A stretch of DNA of 64,000 bases from Flavobacterium macrobrachii (GTDB lineage Bacteria > Bacteroidota > Bacteroidia > Flavobacteriales > Flavobacteriaceae). Numbering within the stretch: the first letter of the stretch is position 1; each line of letters opens with the position of its first letter. Shown in pieces: positions 1-9,281 of the stretch. The stretch covers positions 1 through 64,000 of the forward strand of contig NZ_JACTAC010000005.1 of assembly GCF_014486675.1 (NCBI RefSeq). Reading direction: 5' to 3'. Both the position numbers and the translations under genes were made by a program. The notes beneath the pieces were generated by a model that was not told the DNA's origin, did no database searches, and saw nothing but the letters and a program-made list of their open reading frames with translations.

Positions 1-173
1 GAAACGATAAAAGTTATTAACACAAAAACGTTTGCGAATTATTATATAAAATAAAAACAATAATTTTTAATGTCCCTATATCGATTTATTAAATATTTAA
101 TTATCAAAAGCCTACATGATTATAAAATGAGAACCTATTGAAATTAATTTAACTAACCAAAATACCACAGCTT

Positions 174-3100
174 ATGAAAAATAATACATTATTATTTGGC
201 TCTTTATGCAGTAACTCATTACCAAGTGCTACATACAAAAATTATTTTACAGAAAAAATAACAGATAATGCCAAGAGCATTCATAAGCGATGGATGCTGA
301 TGCCATTGATGGCATTGGTATTTTTATTTACTAACGGGAATGCGTGGGGGCAGGTTGTTCAAACTTATACCACCGCGGGTTCTTATACTTGGAGATGTCC
401 CGCTGATGTAACCTCAGTTACTGTTGAATGCTGGGGCGGTGGCGGTGGTGGTGGTGGTAATGGTGGCCCTGCAACGTCAAATCACAGTAGAGGAGGTGGT
501 GGTGCAGGAGGCGGTTATGTAAAAAGAACAACTTACACCGTCATACCAGGAACTGTATATTCGATAAATGTTGGTTCCGCTGGTTCTGCAGGTTCTGCAG
601 GAAATAGTTCTACTGCTGGTGGAGATGGAGGTGAGGGTGGAGCTTCTTGGTTTGAAACATCTTCGACAATAGTTGCCGTTGGAGGAAATGGAGGGAAAGG
701 AGGAGGAATTACAAATGGTACTCACAATGGGGCTGGGGGTGCAAAAAAATCATCAGGAAATATTGGATTTGATGTAGGTATTTCTTATTATGGCGGCTCT
801 GGAAGTTCTGGATTAGGTGCCTTTAATAATAGTTCTGCTGCAGTCGGGAATAGTGGTGCTGGTGGCGCAAGTGCTGGCACAAGTGCTGATGGGGGTAATG
901 CAAGTGGTATCACTGCTGGAACGGCAGTTACGGATGGTGTTGCAGGTGTTGGTGGGAGAAATAGCTCTAATAATGGTATTCCCGGTAACGCTGGAGGAGG
1001 AGGAGGAGGAGGTGGTTTTAGATGGAGTTCTACTTCTGGTAATTCAGGGGGAGCTGGTGGTGTAGGTAAAGTTGTTTTAACATATTCTTATTGTGCATCT
1101 GCAGCGGTCAGTGTTGGTCAGGGTACTTGGACAAACAATCAAAATGATAACACATCGGGATTAGGTGCATGGACTTTATCTAGTGGAGGCGGAGGAGGAC
1201 ACTTTGCTGCCGGTTCTGGTAGTGGAAACGATATTCTTAATGGAGGAACTAACGCCTGGGGTATGTTCGCCAACGGGACCAATCCTGCGTCTAACTTCTC
1301 CAATGCTACTCGAACGGTTACTATGAATGTAGGCAATGTGCTTAGTTTCTCAATGGACAATATGGGTGTAAATACGGGTAGCTCCGTTGGTATTAGTCTG
1401 CAAAATAGCAGTGGAAATAGTATTATGGAGTTTTATTTTCGTGGTGGTCAATCTATCTATGAAATCGCTGATAATGCCGGTTCAAATATTTCAACGGGTG
1501 TCCCTTATACAACAAATGGCTTGAATATTACTATTACTTATGTTTCTACTACCACTTATGATATAAGCATCACTCCCAGAAATGGTTCTACGACAACTAT
1601 GTCAGGTAGAACTTTTTCTAATCCTCCAGGAGGTCGTGTGCCTGGAATTATTCGTTTTTTCAATGCCGGTGCAGGAGGTTCTGGTGTTAATGTGTATTTT
1701 AATAGTCTGACCATAAGTCGTCCAATCATAACGGCTCATCCTTCTACTGGTTCTCAAAGCACTTGTAACGGTAGTGGTACAGATTTGTCTGTAACAGCAA
1801 TAGGCGCATCTTCTTATCAATGGTTTAGCGCTACTGACGCTGGAGGAACTACGGGTGTTACCAGTCTGGGCAGTAATAATGGTGCGCAAACAGCAACATA
1901 TACCCCAACAAGTGCGTCTGCGGGCACATTATATTACTATTGCGTAGTAACAGGTTCTTGCGGATCTACTGCCAGAAGCAATGTTTCGGGAGCAGTTACT
2001 TTCAATGCGCCAGCAGTAGGGGGTACGGCGTCTGCGACATTTACTTCTCTCTGCTTAAATTCAAGTACGGGTTTAAGTTTAACGGGGCATACAGGAACGA
2101 TTCAATGGCAAAGATCAGAGGATAATTCAAGTTGGAGTAACATCAGCGGGGCAACTTCAACTAGTTATACAACCCCCAATCTCATTGTTACCAACTATTA
2201 TCGGGCTGTGCTTACAAACGGGACGTGTACTGCAAATTCAAATGTGCTTACATTAACTGTTCCATCGGCAGGATATGTAAGTAATGCGTCTCTTTCAACT
2301 TACAACAGTAGTTGGTCAAATTCCCAAAATGATAATACAACCGGATTTGGAGCATGGACATTATCAACAAGCGGTACTGCAGGATTTTTTACCGGATCTT
2401 CAGACATCAATAACGGAGGATCCCGTTCTTGGGGGTTATTTGCAAATAATGGTTCTGTTGCTAATGCTGTGCGTACTGCATCAATGTCCATTGGAAATAC
2501 AATCAGCTTCTCAATGGATAATAACTGGATTGATAATTCATATAGTGTTGGCTTTAATCTGCAAAATGCAAGCGGAGAAAATTTAATGGGCTTTTACTTT
2601 ACAGGCGGCGGATCAAATTATATGATCAGTGACAACGCCGGCGCAAATTCATCAGGAGTTGGATATACAGCCGGTGGTTTGGATGTATCAATTGCCTATA
2701 CCGGAGCCAATACTTATGCTATTTATATAACCGGTAAAGGAGGTACAACAGTATCTCTTACAGGTAGAACCTTCACTACACAAAGTGGTGGACAAGTGCC
2801 TGCACAAATTCGTTTTTACAATGGCGGTTCGGGTAATGGCTCCAACTATGACTTATTTTTCAATAGTCTTTCTATTAGCAATCCTGTCATCACTGCGCAT
2901 CCTTCTACAGATATACAAAGCGTTTGTCAGAATACCTCTGCTATAGCTTTGAGTTTAACTGCATCGGGAGCTACTTCTTATCAATGGTTTAGTGCTACTA
3001 ATGCGGCGGGCACAACAGGCGTTACCAATTTGGGCAGTGGAAACGGAGCACAAACAAATTCTTATACACCATCTACAGCATCAGTAGGCACACTCTATTA

Positions 3101-5120
3101 TTATTGTCAGGTTACGAATAGCAGTTGTGGAACTGTAATCAGTAATTTGTCTGGTGCGGTAACGGTAACAGCTAGTAATGTCGTTAGTGTAACCATAGCT
3201 TCTAGTGATGCGGATAATATTATTTGTTCTGGCACAAGTATAACTTTCACAGCTACACCAACCAATGGTGGAGTTTCACCATCCTATCAGTGGAAGTTAA
3301 ATGGCGTAAATGTTGGTACAAACAGCGCAACCTATACGACTACCACATTGGCAAATAATGATGCGGTAACGGTTGAGCTGACATCAAATGCAACATGTCC
3401 AACTGGTTCACCTGCGACATCAAATAGCATATTAATGACTGTTAATACTAATTGGATTGGAACTACAACATCATGGACAACACCAGAAAATTGGACTTGT
3501 GGTGTTCCTTTAACAACAACAGAAGTTAGGATTAGTTCGGCAGGAGCTTATCCTGAAATTAATTCAAATGTCACAATCAGTAGTTTAATATTAGATACAG
3601 GAACAACATTAAAAGTAAACCCAACATTCAATCTAACCGTTACAGATGTGATTGCTAATAATGGTATATTGACCATTGAAAATAATGCTAACTTATTACA
3701 AACAAATAATGTGGCAAATACAGGTTCTGGTTCAACAATTGTAAAACGAAATTCCAATCCTTTAATCCGTTTTGATTATACGTTGTGGTCATCGCCAGTT
3801 GCTGGACAAGGATTGTACGCTTTTTCACCATTTACGTCTGTAGTTCCAAATATTCGTTTTTATGAATACAATCCAATTATCACTTCACCAGCTACAACTG
3901 GTGTTTACAGCAATGATTTAGGTTTTACTCTTTCAGGCTTAGATGGAAATAATGTTAATGGCACAGATACATCGAACATTCCTTTTGCAACTGGAAAAGG
4001 ATATTTAATACGTTTGCCATGGAATCACCCAACAGTTGCGGCTGTTTGGAATGGTCAATTTACTGGTGTACCTAATAATGGTACTCAAAATGTTTCTATT
4101 ATAAATCAAGGCGATCGATACAATGCCGTGGGAAATCCTTATCCCTCACCCATAAGTATTTCGCAATTTGCATCAGATAATAGTGATAATATTGAGACTA
4201 CTTTATATTTTTGGAGAAAAACTAACAATGCTGCTAGTCCTTCTTATTGTACTTGGAACACTGCAACGAGTACTTATGGAGATAATGGTCAGGCATATAC
4301 AGAAAATCCTGCAGGAGTTATACAAACAGGTCAAGGTTTTTTTGTACGTGCAAAAGTTGGAGCAACTACCATAGCTTTTAACAATGGGCAAAGAATTGGG
4401 AATAATGCTAATCAATTTTTTAGAACACCTGAAAACTCTTTAACAACTATAGAAGCGAACAGAATTTGGTTGAATATGACAGGTGCTACTGCCGGATTTT
4501 CACAATCGGTAGTGGGATACTTTTCCAACTCTGAACTTGGCTTAGATGATACTGATAGTAGATTTTTTAATGACGGTCCTATTTCGCTCACAACCACTAT
4601 TGCTGGCGAAGATTATGTTATTCAAGGAAGACCATTGCCGTTTGATGCCACTGATGTTGTTCCAATGAAATATAAAGTTACTACTGCAGGAATTTATACT
4701 ATAGCTATTGATCATGTTGATGGATTATTTATTACAGGGCAAGAAATATTTTTACGAGATAATTTGAACGCTGTAGTGCATAATTTGACTGCTGGCGCCT
4801 ATACTTTCACATCAGATGCTGGTACTTTTAATAACCGATTTGAAGTGGTGTATCAATCTCAGTTAGCTGTTGACGACCAAATATTCAATAGCAATCAAGT
4901 TATCATTTACAAAAACGAAATAAATGACTTTGTTATTAATTCAGGAAATGTTATTATAGCCAATGTAAAAGTATTTGATGTAAGAGGCCGATTGCTTCAA
5001 GAGCATAGAAATGTTAATGCGTCTCAAACCACAATAAGTGTTGGTTTAGCCAATGAAATGTTATTAATTCAGATAACTTCAAAAGATGATGTTACAGTAG
5101 TTAAAAAAGTGGTCAGATAA
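174..5120 (+). CDS. Large secreted glycine-rich/Ig-like protein with T9SS sorting tail
   Basis: Probable cell-surface or secreted protein of 1648 residues. A hydrophobic signal segment (MPLMALVFLF, about residues 43-60) follows an unusually long polar N-terminus, so the real start may lie further in. Residues about 62-305 form a glycine-rich domain opening with AGSYTWRCPADVTSVTVECW. Two homologous modules follow (about 313-520 and 711-905; both contain QNDNT and GAWTLS), each trailed by an Ig-like segment containing SYQWFSAT; a third Ig-like stretch starts near 1003. The last ~80 residues (VKVFDVRGRLLQE, ending KKVVR) resemble a T9SS type A sorting domain, as in gliding and adhesion proteins of Bacteroidota. 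Secretion via T9SS is inferred from family knowledge. Function is otherwise unknown; adhesion is a guess. Confidence 0.8.
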   Translation: MKNNTLLFGSLCSNSLPSATYKNYFTEKITDNAKSIHKRWMLMPLMALVFLFTNGNAWGQVVQTYTTAGSYTWRCPADVTSVTVECWGGGGGGGGNGGPATSNHSRGGGGAGGGYVKRTTYTVIPGTVYSINVGSAGSAGSAGNSSTAGGDGGEGGASWFETSSTIVAVGGNGGKGGGITNGTHNGAGGAKKSSGNIGFDVGISYYGGSGSSGLGAFNNSSAAVGNSGAGGASAGTSADGGNASGITAGTAVTDGVAGVGGRNSSNNGIPGNAGGGGGGGGFRWSSTSGNSGGAGGVGKVVLTYSYCASAAVSVGQGTWTNNQNDNTSGLGAWTLSSGGGGGHFAAGSGSGNDILNGGTNAWGMFANGTNPASNFSNATRTVTMNVGNVLSFSMDNMGVNTGSSVGISLQNSSGNSIMEFYFRGGQSIYEIADNAGSNISTGVPYTTNGLNITITYVSTTTYDISITPRNGSTTTMSGRTFSNPPGGRVPGIIRFFNAGAGGSGVNVYFNSLTISRPIITAHPSTGSQSTCNGSGTDLSVTAIGASSYQWFSATDAGGTTGVTSLGSNNGAQTATYTPTSASAGTLYYYCVVTGSCGSTARSNVSGAVTFNAPAVGGTASATFTSLCLNSSTGLSLTGHTGTIQWQRSEDNSSWSNISGATSTSYTTPNLIVTNYYRAVLTNGTCTANSNVLTLTVPSAGYVSNASLSTYNSSWSNSQNDNTTGFGAWTLSTSGTAGFFTGSSDINNGGSRSWGLFANNGSVANAVRTASMSIGNTISFSMDNNWIDNSYSVGFNLQNASGENLMGFYFTGGGSNYMISDNAGANSSGVGYTAGGLDVSIAYTGANTYAIYITGKGGTTVSLTGRTFTTQSGGQVPAQIRFYNGGSGNGSNYDLFFNSLSISNPVITAHPSTDIQSVCQNTSAIALSLTASGATSYQWFSATNAAGTTGVTNLGSGNGAQTNSYTPSTASVGTLYYYCQVTNSSCGTVISNLSGAVTVTASNVVSVTIASSDADNIICSGTSITFTATPTNGGVSPSYQWKLNGVNVGTNSATYTTTTLANNDAVTVELTSNATCPTGSPATSNSILMTVNTNWIGTTTSWTTPENWTCGVPLTTTEVRISSAGAYPEINSNVTISSLILDTGTTLKVNPTFNLTVTDVIANNGILTIENNANLLQTNNVANTGSGSTIVKRNSNPLIRFDYTLWSSPVAGQGLYAFSPFTSVVPNIRFYEYNPIITSPATTGVYSNDLGFTLSGLDGNNVNGTDTSNIPFATGKGYLIRLPWNHPTVAAVWNGQFTGVPNNGTQNVSIINQGDRYNAVGNPYPSPISISQFASDNSDNIETTLYFWRKTNNAASPSYCTWNTATSTYGDNGQAYTENPAGVIQTGQGFFVRAKVGATTIAFNNGQRIGNNANQFFRTPENSLTTIEANRIWLNMTGATAGFSQSVVGYFSNSELGLDDTDSRFFNDGPISLTTTIAGEDYVIQGRPLPFDATDVVPMKYKVTTAGIYTIAIDHVDGLFITGQEIFLRDNLNAVVHNLTAGAYTFTSDAGTFNNRFEVVYQSQLAVDDQIFNSNQVIIYKNEINDFVINSGNVIIANVKVFDVRGRLLQEHRNVNASQTTISVGLANEMLLIQITSKDDVTVVKKVVR

Positions 5121-5157
5121 TAGTTAAACAAAACAATAATATAAGCTGTATAAGTAG

Positions 5158-5197
5158 AAAAAGTAATGGGGTTTTTAAAACCCCATTACTTTTTTTT
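5158..5197 (+). terminator. Rho-independent terminator after the T9SS gene
   Basis: Near-perfect hairpin with GTAATGGGG/CCCCATTAC arms, flanked by A and T tracts. It starts 38 bases after the stop codon of the large secreted protein. The symmetric tracts mean it could work on both strands. Confidence 0.85.
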
Positions 5198-5214
5198 AAT
5201 TTAAAATTTTAGAC

Positions 5215-5649
5215 TGTCCATTGAAAAAAAAAGGTAAGCAAATAAAATCGGACTAAAGCAATTTGAACAAATAAAAAAACTTGAGTAGAAATTGGAAAGA
5301 TTACAAGACATGTATGTTGGATGGTGAGATTGCTAAAAGCGATTACCAAACAACCAAAACACGATATGAAAATATAATTACGGAATTCAAGGAGAGACAA
5401 AATAGGGCTACAGACGAAAAAGGTATTTTTGATTTATATCAGGAAAGCCATAAATAAAATAGAAACATTAGTCAACAATTCACTTATGCTGATATAAAAG
5501 ATAAATAGCTATTAGTTGGTTCGATATTTCCAAATAAAATCCACTTTGAAAATAAAAAAGTTCGAACCGCGGATATAAATCCTATTTTCAATGAAATTGC
5601 TAGAATCAATAAGTCTTACGGTGTAATAAAAAAAGTGGGACAAGTCTAA
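5215..5649 (+). pseudogene. Decayed serine recombinase, C-terminal remnant
   Basis: Conceptual translation contains two blocks typical of the C-terminus of Bacteroidota serine (resolvase/invertase-type) recombinases: LDGEIAKSDYQTTKTRYEN, and VGSIFPNKIHFENKKVRTA followed by INPIFNEI. The frame is broken by in-frame stops (after SHK and after DIKDK) and by a frameshift near 5310, where KLERLQDMY moves into LDGEI. The N-terminal catalytic domain is missing. It ends inside the terminator hairpin of the adjacent tRNA-Arg and is probably the scar of an old mobile element. The family call rests on recognition of these motifs only. Confidence 0.6.
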
Positions 5650-5668
5650 AAAAAAACAGACTTGTCCC
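5637..5668 (-). terminator. Terminator of tRNA-Arg
   Basis: Perfect 11-bp stem (GGGACAAGTCT/AGACTTGTCCC) with an A-rich loop. It is followed on the minus strand by a run of T residues and lies just 3' of the tRNA gene. Confidence 0.8.
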
Positions 5669-5674
5669 ATTGAG

Positions 5675-5748
5675 TGACCTCGACTGGATTCAAACCAGTA
5701 ACCTTCTGAGCCGTAATCAGATGCGCTATTCAGTTGCGCCACGAGGCC
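5675..5748 (-). tRNA. tRNA-Arg (anticodon ACG)
   Basis: The minus strand folds as a cloverleaf. The acceptor GGCCTCG pairs with CGAGGTC (one G-U), the anticodon stem is TCTGA/TCAGA with loop TTACGGC (anticodon ACG), and the T arm is CTGGTTTGAATCCAG. The discriminator is A, and CCA is not encoded. An ACG anticodon is normally edited to ICG by TadA to read CGU, CGC and CGA codons. Confidence 0.93.
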
Positions 5749-5847
5749 TTTTTTGTGGGTGCAAATATAGAGAATATTGTTAATGATGCAAATAAAATTA
5801 GATATAAAATTTAAAATTTTAAATATAAATTACTCTATATAAATTAA

Positions 5848-5935
5848 CATTCTCAATATCAACTTCAAAAGTCAACTTCAAAAATCAAGTTAAACTTCCA
5901 ACTTCCAACTCCAAACCTCTAAATTCTATATTCCA
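5848..5935. repeat. Low-complexity intergenic repeat (AACTTC-rich)
   Basis: Quasi-periodic run of short words such as CAACTTCAAAAGT and AACTTCCAACTTCC. Similar but not identical runs occur near 36630-36665, 43451-43515, 51800-51898 and 57767-57815, always intergenic. No coding potential is seen. Confidence 0.6.
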
Positions 5936-5937
5936 AC

Positions 5938-6078
5938 TTAATCCAAAGCCCTAGAAGTAATATAATACCGCCAAGCAATAACAGTCAATTGCCATTTCTT
6001 AGCTTTAGAAACATCCAATCCTTGCTTAGTAAAGCTAGGAAGAAGCAGTTTATTGAGTTTTGCCAGTAGTTTATACAT
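5938..6078 (-). CDS. Small 46-residue conserved flavobacterial protein
   Basis: A 47-codon frame starting MYKLLAKLNKLLLPSF and ending WRYYITSRALD. I recall highly similar 45-50 residue proteins (PSFTKQ..D...AKKWQLAIIGWR pattern) in many Flavobacteriaceae, sometimes mislabelled as SsrA-binding protein. It is basic and amphipathic with no signal peptide, and no function is known. It is shorter than usual gene-calling cutoffs. The conserved-looking core and clean ATG-to-TAA frame support translation; similarity is from memory and not checked. Confidence 0.6.
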   Translation of the reverse strand: MYKLLAKLNKLLLPSFTKQGLDVSKAKKWQLTVIAWRYYITSRALD

Positions 6079-6172
6079 TCGGCAAATATAGGGAAAAGAG
6101 TGAAAGGCTTAACTACTATAGGATTTTTGGAATTGAAATTGAGGTTGATTTTAAAGTTGAAACAAGTTGAAA

Positions 6173-6203
6173 AAAAAGCCGCTAATAAAATTAGCGGCTT
6201 TTT
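6173..6203 (-). terminator. Terminator of the BlaI/BlaR1 operon
   Basis: Stem AAAGCCGCTAAT/ATTAGCGGCTTT with a three-base loop and T tracts on both strands. It is located 19 bases beyond the stop codon of the last gene of the operon. Confidence 0.85.
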
Positions 6204-6221
6204 AATATAAAGTGGTAAGTG

Positions 6222-7040
6222 TTACGCTTTTTTGACTTTGAGTATGGATTTAGCTTTCTCAACTTCTTTGTTTGGTTCTATTACTTTTTCTTCACTTAAA
6301 CCGTTTTTCTCCATAAGCTTATTGATTTGTTCTTGCATTTTCTCTATTTGCTTAGACAAATCTTTTTGCTCATTAAAATTAAAGTCAGAGAAAATACTGA
6401 TTTCATCATCTTCATTGGTTCCAAATTCTTCTTTGATTTTTTCTAATTCATCAGCAGTATAATCATCGCCACCTTCAACAACTTGACCATTTTCTATAAT
6501 CAATGGTTTTTTACCGTCTTTTTTGTAGATACTTCTTTTTTTGGTTGTAATCGATTTTTTTCCCGGCGTAGAAAAATTAAACGACGGAATGCTATCGTTG
6601 TCAAAATTGAAGTTAAATTGCTTGAACGCTTCGCCATTTCCAAAATCGCTAAATGCCATTACATCTTCAAATGAATTGGATGGATTTCCAAAACCTACTT
6701 CGTCGTCTTGTTTGTAGAATTTAATCGTTGCAATAGGTTTGTTGTTCTTGTAACTCAGTGAACCTTTGCTTCCGTTTTTATCTTCGTAGGAAACGTCGAT
6801 AGCGGTGATTTGGTTTTTGTCATTACGCTTCACATTAGCATATTTGATGGTTACGCCATATTCTGCCAAGGCTTTGATGTCGTCTTTCATTTCTTGCTCT
6901 GGCGTGGTTGCATTCCATGTCATGAATACATTTTCTTTGGAAGGTTTTTTATCCCAAGTAAACGATTTACTACTGGTTTGCGCAAAACTAAAAATAGAGG
7001 TAAGCACTAAGGCTAAGGCTAATTTCAATTTGTTTTTCAT
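6222..7040 (-). CDS. Secreted protein sharing a domain with the BlaR1 ectodomain
   Basis: Signal peptide MKNKLKLALALVLTSIFSFAQ. Residues about 47-112 (EMKDDIKALAEYGVTIKY, VKRNDKNQITAIDVSY) align by eye with residues about 320-385 of the M56/BlaR1 protein encoded directly upstream (EMKIEAERLKNVTGAIVKF, VKRNSNGEITAIKIDC). The C-terminus (about 205-272) is charged and probably coiled coil (SKQIEKMQEQINKLMEK). It is the third gene of the blaI-blaR1 transcription unit, with a 96-bp gap. Being periplasmic and carrying the sensor's own extracytoplasmic domain, it may be a ligand, decoy or substrate of BlaR1; that role is inference. Confidence 0.7.
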   Translation of the reverse strand: MKNKLKLALALVLTSIFSFAQTSSKSFTWDKKPSKENVFMTWNATTPEQEMKDDIKALAEYGVTIKYANVKRNDKNQITAIDVSYEDKNGSKGSLSYKNNKPIATIKFYKQDDEVGFGNPSNSFEDVMAFSDFGNGEAFKQFNFNFDNDSIPSFNFSTPGKKSITTKKRSIYKKDGKKPLIIENGQVVEGGDDYTADELEKIKEEFGTNEDDEISIFSDFNFNEQKDLSKQIEKMQEQINKLMEKNGLSEEKVIEPNKEVEKAKSILKVKKA

Positions 7041-7136
7041 ATTCTAACGTTTTAAAATTATTGCTTTATTTTATATTCAAACTTAAAAAGTTGTCATAAT
7101 TTATGAAATAGTGTTTACAAAAATTTAACGTTTGGC

Positions 7137-8810
7137 TTATTTTTTAGCTTTAGTTTTTTCTTTTTTTTCCATCATTTTGGCTTCTAGTTTTAAGACATAG
7201 ATTTCCATTTCTCTTTCAAATGCTTCCATCTTTTTTTCAAAAGCTTCCATTTCTTTTTCAAAAGGTTGCATCTGTTCGTCAATATTAGTCATTTTTTCAG
7301 CATATGCCTCAATTTGTGGTTCTATGGCTTCCATTTTCTTTTCAAACTCTTCTATTTGTTTCTCAAACTTCTTCCATTCTTTTTCATTGTTTAATGGTGT
7401 TCCGCTTGGTGGAGTTGGAGCAGTTGGCATGTTTGGAAAAGTGCCTACATTTACCTTAATTATGGGTGCAACTGGCGGAACTGGAGCAACAGGTGGAACG
7501 GGAAAATCAGCATCATATTCGTAATTATATGAATAAGCATAAGTTTCATTTTCGTTATCACCTTGGCTGTTGTTATCATTTTCTTCAGAGCGGTCCAATT
7601 GTACTAAACGAGAACTTGAGCTAGTAGTGCTTTGTGTTTTAATTTCGATCGCATTTTTAGTTAGGTAAACCAAAATTGGTGTGATTGGCTCACTACTGTT
7701 GATGTGAGAACTACTTTTGTTACCATCTTTACTTTTACAGTCAATTTTGATAGCTGTAATTTCACCATTTGAATTTCTTTTAACTTTAGAGAATTTCACA
7801 ATTGCACCAGTAACATTTTTTAATCTTTCGGCTTCAATTTTCATTTCGGTGTCTGTAGTATTTTTGTCAATTTTGATACCGTTTTTAGAGTTGTTAGGTG
7901 CTTGCAATTTAGAATAATCATTTCCCTTTACTTGCGCAATGGTTTGAATTTGAAACAGTAAGATAAAACCAATTAAAGCAGGAATGATGAGTGCATACTT
8001 TAATGAATTTCTTTTGCGTGATTGATTTTTGTTTAACATAACGATTCGTTTTTTGATTAATGATTGATAAAAATTATTAGTAATGGACAAGCAGTTTTGA
8101 TTAGTAACTACTTTCAATAAAGCGCGTTGATACGATTTTTTGTCTTCCATTTGTTGCATCGCTTTTTGGTCGGCAATGTATTCTAGGTTTTGCAAAATGG
8201 CTTTTTTGTACAACCAAACAAAGGGATTGAACCAAAACACAACACAAAACAATTTGGCTACTAAAACATCGATGGAATGTTTTTCTTGGCTATGGATTTT
8301 TTCGTGTAATAAAATACTTTGCAGTTCTTCGTTTGTATATAAATCAGGATTAATAACTATGTAATTAAAGAACGAAAAAGGAGCGATGTTTTGGTTTAGA
8401 TTAACTAGTTTAAAATGTTCTTTTTTAATAATTTGCTGTTGAAAAAGCATTCGATAAAGCGAGATAAAACTCAAGATGATTTTGATCACTAAAAACGAAG
8501 CGATGATGATATAACTAACACAAACCAATTGCATCCAATCGAATGCTTCAACAGCCGAAACTTCTTTTATTGCTACTGGATTTTGATTGGAAAAAGCAAT
8601 CAAATCTTCCATGGTATATTTAGGTCGTTCTACATAAACCACTTTCTTAATAAAATATAACGGCAATAGGAGAGAAGTTATCAATCCTGATAATAAAAAC
8701 CATCGATTGCTATCGAAAAAAGTTTCTTTTCTAAGCAAAAAATGATACGCCAAATAAAACATAGCAATCAATCCGCTGGATTTTAATAAGTAAATGAAAA
8801 TGGTTTCCAT
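7137..8810 (-). CDS. M56 family metallopeptidase, BlaR1-like sensor
   Basis: 557 residues. The N-terminal half has about four membrane segments and the zinc peptidase motif HEKIH near residue 165, characteristic of M56/BlaR1 antirepressor proteases. A further membrane helix lies at about 274-291 (ALIIPALIGFILLF), followed by an extracytoplasmic region with the domain shared with the next gene, a proline-rich linker (PVPPVAPVPPVAP) and a long charged coiled coil ending in lysines. It lacks the penicillin-binding domain of true BlaR1, so the signal need not be a beta-lactam. It follows the BlaI-like repressor by 58 bp. In the family, activation leads to cleavage of the repressor. Confidence 0.85.
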   Translation of the reverse strand: METIFIYLLKSSGLIAMFYLAYHFLLRKETFFDSNRWFLLSGLITSLLLPLYFIKKVVYVERPKYTMEDLIAFSNQNPVAIKEVSAVEAFDWMQLVCVSYIIIASFLVIKIILSFISLYRMLFQQQIIKKEHFKLVNLNQNIAPFSFFNYIVINPDLYTNEELQSILLHEKIHSQEKHSIDVLVAKLFCVVFWFNPFVWLYKKAILQNLEYIADQKAMQQMEDKKSYQRALLKVVTNQNCLSITNNFYQSLIKKRIVMLNKNQSRKRNSLKYALIIPALIGFILLFQIQTIAQVKGNDYSKLQAPNNSKNGIKIDKNTTDTEMKIEAERLKNVTGAIVKFSKVKRNSNGEITAIKIDCKSKDGNKSSSHINSSEPITPILVYLTKNAIEIKTQSTTSSSSRLVQLDRSEENDNNSQGDNENETYAYSYNYEYDADFPVPPVAPVPPVAPIIKVNVGTFPNMPTAPTPPSGTPLNNEKEWKKFEKQIEEFEKKMEAIEPQIEAYAEKMTNIDEQMQPFEKEMEAFEKKMEAFEREMEIYVLKLEAKMMEKKEKTKAKK

Positions 8811-8868
8811 AGTTTGTTAATTAAAAATTGAGAATTTAGAATTTAGAATTCAGAATGTGTAACATCCT

Positions 8869-9234
8869 TTATCTATCGTCTTTCTTCTCTATGATAGCTA
8901 AAATTTCTCTTAGTTCGTCAGCCGAAATCTTTTCTTCTTCGGCAAAAAAGGAAACAAGGTTTTTATACGAACTATCAAAATAGTTTTCGATAGCGGTATT
9001 CATAAAACGTTTTCTGTAATCTTCCATTTGAACAATTGGAAAGTACTGATGTGTATTTCCAAAGGCATTGTGTCCAACAAATCCTTTTTCTTCTAAGTTT
9101 CGGATGATGGTAGAAAGTGTATTGTAATGAGGTTGATCTTCGGTGATTTCGGCTAACACTTCTTTTACAAAAGCTTTTTTTAGCTTCCATAAAATTTGCA
9201 TAATCTCTTCTTCTTTGTTTGTTAACTTTTGCAT
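8869..9234 (-). CDS. BlaI/MecI/CopY family transcriptional repressor
   Basis: 121-residue winged-helix repressor (QKLTNKEEEIMQILWKLKKA...YNTLSTIIRNLEEKGFVGH) with a C-terminal dimerisation helix region. In the family the dimer binds palindromes near its own promoter and is removed by cleavage when the M56 partner is activated. Start chosen at the methionine of MQKLTN; an ATG two codons upstream is also possible, and a longer frame to 9276 would run into the promoter. It is first gene of the operon with the BlaR1-like protease and the secreted partner. Palindromic operator candidates lie 48-85 bases upstream. Confidence 0.85.
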   Translation of the reverse strand: MQKLTNKEEEIMQILWKLKKAFVKEVLAEITEDQPHYNTLSTIIRNLEEKGFVGHNAFGNTHQYFPIVQMEDYRKRFMNTAIENYFDSSYKNLVSFFAEEEKISADELREILAIIEKKDDR

Positions 9235-9281
9235 AGTCATTTCGTTTTTTATATTTCTTCCAATTGGACAGAACAAACGTA

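Noticed and set aside
817-1065. 82-residue hydrophobic frame
   Set aside because: Frame-shifted reading of the glycine codons of the T9SS protein.
5512-5742. 76-residue minus-strand frame
   Set aside because: It reads through tRNA-Arg and its terminator.
6222-9234. Beta-lactamase regulation by BlaI/BlaR1
   Set aside because: No beta-lactamase gene nearby and the sensor has no penicillin-binding domain.
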